Source: Thermomucor indicae-seudaticae
Lineage: Eukaryota > Mucoromycota > Mucoromycetes > Mucorales > Lichtheimiaceae
Reading direction: 5' to 3'
NCBI GenBank assembly: GCA_000787465.1
Contig: JSYX01000727.1
Location: forward strand, 1-13,534
DNA: 13,534 bases
The position numbers and the translations under genes are program-made. The notes under the pieces are model-generated. The model was not told the origin of the DNA, did not search any database, and saw only the letters and a program-made list of their open reading frames with translations. Positions 6,287 to 13,534 of the stretch are shown piece by piece. How positions within the stretch are numbered: the first letter of the stretch is position 1; each line of letters opens with the position of its first letter.

Positions 6287-9081
6287 TCATGACGCAGTGG
6301 AGATCATGTAGAGGTTGACAGTATTGTTGGCGCCTCGGTTCTCGAAACCCATCTGGACGTCTTCATTCGAACTAATCGTGATCAAATCGCCATCCTCGTC
6401 TTGGTATTTTAGACTTATCGAGCTGTTATTCAGGGTCTGTCCATGAAGTCGCATCTTGCTTTCGATACGTTCCATGAGCTTTTCGTACTCTATATCCAGT
6501 GGCACGACCACCACGTAAATTTCACCCATATAGTTTAGCTTGACCTTGATATTGTCTGCTTGCCGTCCGTAGTCGCATCCATTGCTACTACTTCGCTTAG
6601 CAGCGTCCTGGTAGATGCCTGCTGCTGCTGGCATGTCAGGAGCGTCATCGAACATGCCTGGCTGATGAATATCAGGGCTGCTCTGAGACCTTGAACGCGT
6701 CTGCGAAACCTCATCAGGAGGAAGCTTTGCCTCATTATTATACAGAGCCGAGTATTCGTCAGCGCAGTCACCAAGCAGACTCCGTCCAATCAACTCGGTG
6801 GGTAGCAGGTTTTGATCTCCGTGTGTTCGACGCTGCCACAGATGACTTGATCCAGAACTGCTGCGTGTCGATACGGAAGGTGAAGATGGATAACTCGTCA
6901 TGGGTGACGGTGGATAGGATGGAGGAGGAGACGAAGACATACCGCTGGGATCTATATCCGAACGCGGCAGTGGTGGTAATGACATCCCAGGCATGGCATT
7001 GCCATAGGGGTGCTGCCGTCCATTGGCGAGAGCCGAAGACATTGACCTCGTAGGTACAGGCCGTCGTCCATAATGGTCGCCATCTGCTGTGCGTTGCCGT
7101 GTCCGATACAAGTGGGCACTCTGCGAACGGCTACGCATCCGTTCTTTGTAGGCATCGCCATGCTCGTCGTCGCTGGAATGAAATTCGTCCGACTCTTCCT
7201 CTGCTTCTTCTTCGTCCTCTTCACCGTAACTCAGAGGCGAGGGCGTATCATCACTGTAATATCCAGGCGTCCGAGGTCCGCGGATCGACGCTGGTGCGGA
7301 CGCCGGTTGCGCAGGTCGTGTAGCCTGACTTTCTGCCGTTGCCTTAGACTCGCGCGACGCTCGCTTCTCAATCTGAACAAGCTTGTTGAAAGCGGACTCC
7401 CATTGCTTTAGTTGCTCGTCGTTTCGACACTTGATAATGAACGACTTGAGGTTAAAGTACTGCAAACTGTGAGGCTTGCCATCTCTTTCCGACCAGTAGA
7501 GACGCAAGGACCATTTGCCTAATTCAGCAGAGGTCGATAAGTACTAAACAGCGGGAAGGTTGTGTTGCTTCCATACCATTTTGACTGGTGTCGGATATCT
7601 GGGCGATTTGAGAGATTGCAATAAGCCCTTTGACAATCAGTCCACCACTGCCATCTTTGGCATTCTTCTTTTTCTTGATGGAAATAGCGTTTCCTTTCTT
7701 GTTTGCGTCCTTTTCATCTCTACAAATGAGGAGAGCTTTCTCAAAGAGATAAAAGTAGACATCATAGTCGACTTCGTTGCGGTGGATGACAAAGCGGTCA
7801 TGGAGCTGAAGCAGACCGTACTGAGTCACTGAAGTTTTCCATGATTCTTCGACACGTCGTACGAGGTCATCCACAAGCATCACATTCTCTTGTCTGCGAC
7901 GCGTTTCGTTGACCTTGCTGGCTACGCGTTGAATGGCCTCCAATCCCTGCTTCATTTCCTCATAATAAGGCCAGTCCTCTGGTGTCGCCTTAAGCATTTC
8001 CTGCAAAAGTAGAGGATACTTGCAAACGCGCTGAACTGGCTTGATCAACATGGATGGTAATTCATAGGTGGGTGACATGATATCTGATAACTTTTGGAGC
8101 TTGGCTGTCTCCTGGACAACCAAATCCTGGGCTGTCTCGTAATTGGCGCAGAAAGGCTCATAGACTGCAAAAGCCTCTTCAAGCGTAATAAAGAGGTTCC
8201 CGAATCGCTGTTCTTGGGGCGGTCTATCCGCATTATCTTCAGCTTGAATCAGAAATCGTCGTTGAAAGTCAACTAGCGCATTCAGGTTTCCAAAGAGCTG
8301 ATGTAGCGTGTTTGGTGGCAGAACTTTCTGTGCTTCGTGCATATAGTGCTGCATGTGTGTGACATCAGTCCATGCGCTGAGTACCTCGGTAAAAAATTCT
8401 TCCTGTTTGTTATTATTACCTGAAGAGACTCAAGATCCTGCACGTATTTTCGCTCCGTCTCAAGAAGCTCAAAGACAACCTTGTCACGCATATCCTTGGG
8501 CGCATTTGGATCAGACTGACTGTCAAGCGATGTGCTTACCACGCCGTCCTTTTCCAGTAAATCCAATATCTCTTTGACGGCATTCACCACCTAAAAGGAA
8601 AAAGTTTAAGTCCGGATATCATAAAAAGGGTTGAACTAAAAAGTTAATAGCCAACCTTGACGAAGCCATTTGTGTCGTCCTGGTAAAGGTCGGTGACCGT
8701 AAACAACATGTCTTGTGGGAAATGCAAATAATCGCGGCACGCCACGATGAAGTGATAGACGCAGGCTTTAGGCTTGTTGGGGTTGCAGTCCTTATGCGGA
8801 TCGTTGGCCAGATCAAGCTTCAAGGCATCAAAGAGGAGACATAGACTTGACCCCTGCCGACAGATATGCCAGAGTTTGCTGACAGGGTCATTCTGCGCCT
8901 TACTGGAAAGGCTGCCCTCCCCCTCTGGTTGTTCGAGGTAGCGCTCAAAGCCGGGTACTGACTCCAATCCACAAAGCACAGATCGACACGTGTGATAGAG
9001 TGACGATTTCTGCATTGCTGGCTTGTTCGTTATAGAATCACTAGCAGTAGGTAACTCGATAACCGCATTAGGTGAAGGCAT
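6287..9081 (-). CDS. CDC24: Cdc24, guanine nucleotide exchange factor for Cdc42
   Basis: Exons 9081-8656, 8590-8420, 8348-7577 and 7518-6287 join in frame to 866 residues, near the fungal Cdc24 norm. Cdc24 loads the Rho GTPase Cdc42 with GTP at sites of polarised growth. Residues about 30-140 are the CDC24 calponin-type domain (SSLYHTCRSVLCGLESVPGF...DLYQDDTNGFVK). Residues about 175-355 are the DH domain, with ELLETERKYVQDLESLQ, LVDFQRRFLI and the conserved KPVQRVCKYPLLLQEML. The PH domain spans about 365-510 and crosses exon 4 (LQYFNLKSFIIKC...QWESAFNKL). A long Ser/Pro-rich acidic linker follows. A PB1 domain at about 778-866 holds the OPCA-type motif YQDEDGDLITISSNED, the surface that binds the Bem1 PB1 domain. 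Introns are 65, 71 and 58 nt, all GT-AG. All domains are intact; nothing suggests loss of function. Confidence 0.96.
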
Positions 9082-10157
9082 ACTGGATCGAATACTTCAA
9101 AAGGAATGATATAGTAGAAGAAGAAGAACAGGGGAAGGTGGGTATAACGTGGCTAAAGGATTGGTGCACGTTAACTTTTTTTCCAACGATCGTAAAGCTG
9201 AAGGTAAAGGAGAGGAAATAGGCGATCGCGCGGTGATGAGATGACGATCGTTTTGAAAATAAAGGCGATCTTGAGATTTTGGAATGAATGAATGCGGAAC
9301 AAGAGAATCAAGAAGGAAAAAAAGGGACTTGAGAAGAAAAATAACAGGAGTGCGTGTGCCTGTGCCTGTCTTGAAGTTGCCATGCTTGAAGCTCACGCAT
9401 CAAGGTTACACCCGCGATATTGTAAGTTTTGTGAGTTATGCCATGAAAGTCAATCATGTTCTCTTAAAGCACGCGCTTCCTAACAAACAGTTCAATTCCC
9501 CCGCCTCCAAACCCCTGAATCCATGTCAAAACTGATGACCACTCTCTCTCCAATACAATGTTCTTTATCTTGAAGCAAAAAAGTCTACACTTGACGATCG
9601 CCCTTCTATTATAGTAAGCATTCTGCGTAACCTTGAACCTCGTGGCAATCAATTTCTCTTTTCGGGCATGGAATGCATGCCTGACCTTAATTGACAGACG
9701 GGCTCGTTGATTAAAAAAGAAAGCTTGTGTACGCTGACTTTAGTCGTGCTCTATAATTCATGTGGATCTTTAGCAGACTTCGTTCTCGCCACCGTAGCTT
9801 ATTTTTTTAACCATCTGACCTGTCGACACAGTTTATTTATCTCCATGACGATAAATGTCGCCGTTGTCTACCATCATTTGTTACTGTGGGCAACAAATGG
9901 CTGTCAGTCATCATCATGGCTGGCAGATCAAGATCCACAAAAGCGCAGGCTTGATTAAACGCACCGGACCCTCTTCCCGAATTTTGGGATCGTTTGCAAC
10001 TGGTCAGCTTTGGACGGAGAATTGCCTTGTACTATCGAAGCTCGCGCTTACAGGAGCTCTTCTTCAAGAGCTCAGAATAACGGGAACAGCCAGCCAGCCA
10101 ACCAACCTTAAAGAGAATAACTGTAGAGATCCGTTTTTTTTTTCTGGAATGAAAAGG
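9082..10157. other. Intergenic region upstream of CDC24 and downstream of the thiolase gene
   Basis: This 1.08-kb stretch should hold the CDC24 promoter and leader (its sense strand is CT-rich near 9100-9200) and the thiolase 3' flank. Plus-strand frames at 9707-9958 and 9855-10178 lack family motifs and splice partners and are not called genes. It contains a perfect 8-bp hairpin at 10054-10073, a small CCAGCCAGCCAACCAACC repeat near 10089-10107, and a T-run near 10134-10143. No tRNA was found. Confidence 0.45.
10054..10073. repeat. 8-bp hairpin GAGCTCTT/AAGAGCTC
   Basis: GAGCTCTT (10054-10061) and AAGAGCTC (10066-10073) are perfect reverse complements around the 4-nt loop CTTC. It lies about 90 bp beyond the thiolase stop codon on that gene's downstream side. 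It could be chance or a 3'-flank structure. Confidence 0.4.
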
Positions 10158-10163
10158 TTTATT
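10158..10163 (-). terminator. AATAAA polyadenylation signal, thiolase gene
   Basis: On the minus strand the stop codon TAA (10166-10164) is followed at once by AATAAA (10163-10158). The signal abuts the stop codon, so the 3' UTR is probably very short. Confidence 0.45.
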
Positions 10164-11615
10164 TTAAACTCGTTCTAGAATAACAGCAACACCCTAATAA
10201 ATATTTACCCGCACGTTAGCTATGAGCTTATCCGTAACAGGAAGTTTTGTTTTACGTTACCTGTCCACCACCAATGCAGGCTGATCCAACCGCATATTTC
10301 GCTTTGTTACGTTGAAGTGCATGTGCCAAATGCGTCAAGATCCGTGCGCCAGAAGCTCCCAGTGGATGGCCCACAGCAATAGCGCCGCCGTTCACGTTGG
10401 TCTTTTCGCGCGGAAGTCCGAGCTCCTTTTCAACCGCCAGATACTGTGCAGCGAAAGCTTCGTTGACTTCAATCAAGTCCATGTGGTCCAATGTTAACTT
10501 CGCACGATGCAGAGCACCCTTGATAGCTGGAACTGGGCCCAAGCCCATGAGTGTAGGTTCCACGGCCGACGCTTGCCAGCTCACAATTCGCGCCAGAGGA
10601 TTGAGCCCGTATTTCTCTACGATTTCTCCGCTGGCTACCAAAAGAGCTGCAGCTCCATCATTGATACCAGAAGCATTGGCTGCCGTCGTCACACCGTCCT
10701 TTTTGAACACCGGCTTCAGAGACTGGATACTCTCAATAGTGACTCCAGATCGAGGGTATTCGTCCGCTGACATGGTCTCCACCGCGCCTTTACGGCCTTT
10801 CACTTCCACAGGTACGATTTCGTCCTTGAAAACTCCGTCCTTGGTGGCTGCCGATACTGCGTTAAGTGGCGTCTCTCTTCCAGTATTCAATGACGCTCAT
10901 TCTATTACCTTTCTCAAATCGGTTTTGGCTTTGAACGGCGAAAGCGTCACATTCCTCTCTGGTGATTTTATACATTTCAGCCAGATTCTCGGCAGTGATA
11001 CCCATCGGCGTCGGATTCGGATACTGATCAGTGAGTGTTGCCCAGAGGGAATCTTTAAGCGTTAGATCCACGCCAAGCCGCGTTCCCCAGCGAGAAGCGC
11101 CCGTCAAAGTATAGGGTGCTAATGACATGTTTTCGGTACCTCCGGCCAACACAACATTGCTGTCCCCCAACAATATCTCGTGTGCTGCATTCACAACACT
11201 CTGGAGACCGGATCCGCAGAGTCGGTTGACAGTCAGTGCAGGGACATGGATCGGAAGTCCGGCGCGATGGCCAACGTGTCGAGCTACATAGGCACCTGCA
11301 GGATCCGTTTGCATGACATTGCCGAAAATCACAGAATCCACTGGTAAGTCTTTGGGTGCCTGAGCCAAAGCGGCTTTGGCTGCGAGACCACCGAGTTCCG
11401 CCGCTATTCAGAAAAGCATTAGAAACGCTCAACTCTCCTTTCTTCGCAAGCTCACCAGTTAGATCTTTAAGTTTGCCACCAAAGCTGCCGAAGGGTGTGC
11501 TTTTGCACACACACACACACAGAGAGAGAGAGAATAGAGTCAGTTACAGGTGGTCGCAGCATGTTCTGCCCAATTACCGTTTAGCCGAAACAATGAATGC
11601 CTGTCGTAATGCCAT
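10164..11615 (-). CDS. ACAA2: 3-ketoacyl-CoA thiolase, ACAA2 (mitochondrial acetyl-CoA acyltransferase 2) type, five exons
   Basis: Exons 11615-11578, 11499-11456, 11403-10909, 10856-10261 and 10193-10164 join to 400 residues, matching the roughly 397 of animal ACAA2. The enzyme cleaves 3-ketoacyl-CoA with CoA to acetyl-CoA and a shortened acyl-CoA in beta-oxidation. The N-terminus is MALRQAFIVSAKRTPFGSFG. All catalytic motifs are present: nucleophile Cys90 in NRLCGSG, NEAF, His356 in VGHPLGASG, and Cys386 in SACIGGGQ. TDPAGAYVARHVG, EDSLW-like KDSLWATLTDQ and PVFKKDG point to ACAA2, not Pot1 or Erg10. ACAA2 proteins use an uncleaved N-terminal mitochondrial signal, consistent with MALRQAF; there is no peroxisomal SKL-like C-terminus (ends AVILERV). 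Introns are 78, 52, 52 and 67 nt, all GT-AG. The first exon has 38 nt and the last codes nine residues plus stop. Confidence 0.95.
11506..11533. repeat. (CA)n(GA)n microsatellite inside thiolase intron 1
   Basis: A CA run (11506-11520) passes directly into a GA run (11521-11533). On the coding strand this reads (TC)n(TG)n followed by TGCAAAAG, so the microsatellite forms the pyrimidine/TG-rich tract directly upstream of the 3' splice site at 11500. Length variation here would change the tract but not the coding sequence. Confidence 0.85.
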
Positions 11616-12174
11616 TACTAGTACAATCAAGAGAAAAGCACTGGAATAAAAAGAGAGTGCAAAGTGTGAGAAAGAAACTTCAAACTGGCATGTGAAAATT
11701 TACTAAGTGGTACGACATGGCTGATCCCTTACTTGACAGGAGAATCGCAAAAAAGGAAGGCATAATGGCGTGACATAAACGACTTAGGAACCATTCTTCA
11801 TCAGTTACAGTACATTACCCTTTTGACTTTGCTGTGCTGAACTGTTAAGCTACTCGCAGGTAGTCTTTTATAGGGATTCACGCTAAGGAACTGGTCGACC
11901 TGCGTTTGCATAAGCCAAAACGCATCTTCCGGTATTACGATCGGTTACATTGCGCTGCGCTCAGGATAGACGATATTGCCTGAAAGTCTATGATACGGAA
12001 CGGCAATGGTTGTGCATTGAAAAGCATGCACGGCACCTTGACCTTTATTAATTAATAGGCCATGAGCATTGCTTAATACAAGAATCGAACAATTGCCAAG
12101 CCCATTATAACGCTAACCGCTCATCCTTTGTGGGACACATATCAAACATTGGGTCTTAGGGAAAACTACATTCT
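11616..12174. other. Intergenic region: thiolase promoter and 3' flank of the proline-rich gene
   Basis: This stretch of about 560 bp separates two minus-strand genes. It should include the thiolase promoter near 11616-11900. A palindromic TTAATTAA lies near 12049-12056. No coding frame, tRNA or clear TATA box was recognised. Confidence 0.45.
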
Positions 12175-12180
12175 TTTATT
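12175..12180 (-). terminator. AATAAA overlapping the stop codon of the proline-rich gene
   Basis: The minus strand reads GTT CAA TAA AAG, so AATAAA (12180-12175) contains the stop codon TAA (12178-12176). If it is used, the transcript has almost no 3' UTR beyond the cleavage distance. It may also be coincidental. Confidence 0.35.
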
Positions 12181-13057
12181 GAACCGCCTGCGGTAAACAG
12201 AATGCTTCATCATCAACATGTTTCCGTTGTGGTACGATAGGCACTTCATCATCATCAATGCCCATTTTTAATCGCTCTTTGACCTTTTCCTTGTACTTGT
12301 CGGCTGCTGACAAAAATTGACCGGATGGATGGCCGGTTGCCAAGCTTGCAATGGGTACCAAGTCCTTATCATCTTCCTCCTCCGAGTCGTCTTGCATTAA
12401 CAATGAAGCAGTCGGTGTTGTCTTCGGGGATGCTACTGCTGCCAATGGCAAATCATCATCGTCGTCATCCTTGTTGGTCACATATCCTGGGGAGTTAGGG
12501 TAGCGATAATGATGCGTCGAAATCGGTATGGGCTGTTGACAGTGGTGTATAGCGTGATGATGGTGTCGTGCTGCTTTCTGGAGATCGTATGCGGATGAAG
12601 CTTTACGTAACGGTGCTGGAGACGAAGGTGGCGTAGTTCTTTGAGGAAATCGTGGTGAAATAGGGGAGTGCTGTCGATAATATGTTGGAACGGGTGGAGG
12701 AGGTCGTTGTTGGAGTGAGCGGATACCGCTGCCAGGTGACGATGAATGACCGCAAAGCTTGTTTAAAGCCTGCTCTCGAGCAATCAAGCTCCTGGCACGT
12801 TGAGCAAGACGTTGCTGATCGGTTAAGAGCATCGGTCTGGTAGTAGCAGCTGCTGATGATATCGCTCGTGGTCGGCCTTGCCACTGCTGCTGGTGGTGGT
12901 GGCGGTGGTTTCCGTCATCGGAAGCCGGTGGTTGTCGCGGTGTCGGAAGATCTTGACGTGCCGACTCATCGACGGGTGCAGGTTTCGACTTGCGAAAAAG
13001 GCTAAACAAAGGCTTTGGTTTCTTCTTTGACTGTTTGCTCGAAGACTCGTTTTTCAT
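12176..13057 (-). CDS. Uncharacterised proline-rich, low-complexity protein
   Basis: A single open frame from the ATG at 13057 encodes 293 residues; I do not recognise the family. The N-terminus is very basic (KQSKKKPKPLFSLFRKSK). A helical, charged stretch follows (LLTDQQRLAQRARSLIAREQALNKL, residues about 95-115). Next come a proline-rich part with RPPPPVP, a possible SH3 or profilin ligand, and SPRFPQR, then His-rich runs. An Asp run (KDDDDDD), a Ser/acidic patch (DDSEEEDDKD) and a C-terminal basic helix (KYKEKVKERLKMG) followed by DDDEVPIVPQRK complete it. The composition suggests a disordered cytoplasmic adaptor or scaffold. The sustained open frame of 294 codons and the distinct C-terminal segment argue that it is real. 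An upstream 5' exon joined at the AG near 13064 is possible, since the frame stays open to 13081. Confidence 0.7.
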   Translation of the reverse strand: MKNESSSKQSKKKPKPLFSLFRKSKPAPVDESARQDLPTPRQPPASDDGNHRHHHQQQWQGRPRAISSAAATTRPMLLTDQQRLAQRARSLIAREQALNKLCGHSSSPGSGIRSLQQRPPPPVPTYYRQHSPISPRFPQRTTPPSSPAPLRKASSAYDLQKAARHHHHAIHHCQQPIPISTHHYRYPNSPGYVTNKDDDDDDLPLAAVASPKTTPTASLLMQDDSEEEDDKDLVPIASLATGHPSGQFLSAADKYKEKVKERLKMGIDDDEVPIVPQRKHVDDEAFCLPQAVQ

Positions 13058-13534
13058 GTTATATATTTCTGCCAAGACCAACTATGAACAAAAAGAAGTG
13101 AAAGAAGGTCCGGAAATGTTACAATAAATGCACACGGAATAAATGCCATTCGCGAACCCGTTCCAGTTTGGGGCTGTACCACAACTTGTTCCTAGGAATA
13201 GTAACATTCCGCAATACATCATTGTGCACATACAAGTATATATACACGTTATCCACGTAATTCAGGAGTGCTCCATGGTATGTAATATTCAATGCTAGCG
13301 TATGTTTGTGATTTAGGAGGCGACATTGCGACCGAAGCAGAAATGCTTTCCACGCGACAGATTGTGCAACACATGCTCGCATTCCATTTATGAGTTCAGT
13401 TGATGAGCAGAAAAAGTTTTGTGTCGCCAACATTCGCTCTGTTTCTCGAAGAATTTATATGTATCTATGGGTCTTTTCGTGTTATTGTTGACAGATCGGA
13501 TCCTGATATGTACGTGAGTCGAAGCCTCTTAGCG
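13058..13534. other. Upstream region of the proline-rich gene, no gene recognised
   Basis: A minus-strand frame at 13119-13433 gives about 104 residues (MLATQNFFCSSTELINGM...). It has no recognised motif, and its join to the downstream gene is not obvious. It could be 5' leader, a missed exon or chance. Several TATA-like AT-rich strings (TATATATACACG near 13238-13248) are present. Confidence 0.35.

Noticed and set aside
9488..9502. AGTTCAATTCCCCC resembling a tRNA B box
   Set aside because: The flanking bases do not form a T-arm stem, and no A box or acceptor stem lies at the right distance.
9855..10178. Plus-strand frame of 107 residues overlapping the thiolase 3' end
   Set aside because: No family motif, runs through the T-rich tract and overlaps the terminal thiolase exon on the other strand; most likely chance.
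10862..11516. Frame changes in the thiolase region that could suggest a frameshifted pseudogene
   Set aside because: Each frame change falls at a 52-78 nt gap with good GT and AG sites in matching phase, and the joined protein has all catalytic residues and normal length.
12071..12098. Minus-strand TTGTTCGATTCTTG resembling a tRNA T-arm
   Set aside because: The bases around TTCGATT are not complementary and no anticodon or acceptor stem is present.
13119..13433. Minus-strand 104-residue frame as a gene
   Set aside because: No recognised motif and no clear splice connection; left as unassigned upstream sequence.

Overview
The window looks like nuclear DNA of a filamentous fungus, most likely an early-diverging lineage such as Mucoromycota. 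The reasons are the many very short introns (47-78 nt), a complete polarity factor Cdc24 with fungal domain order, an animal-like ACAA2-type thiolase, a Sec14-like protein and a Tc1/mariner relic. The phylum is an inference; no rRNA or other phylogenetic marker is present.

Layout: positions 1 to about 2850 hold no convincing intact gene. They contain a repeat-rich stretch, with two related elements bounded by GGGGTTYC and GGAACCCTAA, CAGAG-type tandem repeats and a 16-bp hairpin, followed by a decayed Tc1/mariner transposase on the minus strand (1352-1901). From 2904 to the right edge the window is ordinary gene space with five genes. These are a five-exon steroid 5-alpha-reductase-family gene on the plus strand (2904-3914), then four minus-strand genes: a CRAL-TRIO (Sec14-like) protein (4056-5905), CDC24 (6287-9081), a mitochondrial-type 3-ketoacyl-CoA thiolase (10164-11615), and an uncharacterised proline-rich, low-complexity protein (12176-13057).

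The gene models were assembled by hand from frame, splice consensus and family conservation. All 14 proposed introns keep the frame; 12 are GT-AG and two are best explained as GC-AG. The reductase-like gene and the CRAL-TRIO gene converge with 141 bp between their stop codons. The CRAL-TRIO protein carries a clear FFAT-type motif (EFYDAPD) and C-terminal hydrophobic segments. This suggests a lipid-transfer protein held at ER contact sites and is the most interesting functional hint in the window. Three of the five genes concern lipids (enone or sterol reduction, lipid transfer, beta-oxidation), while Cdc24 governs Cdc42-driven polarity. There is no evidence that the neighbours work as one system.
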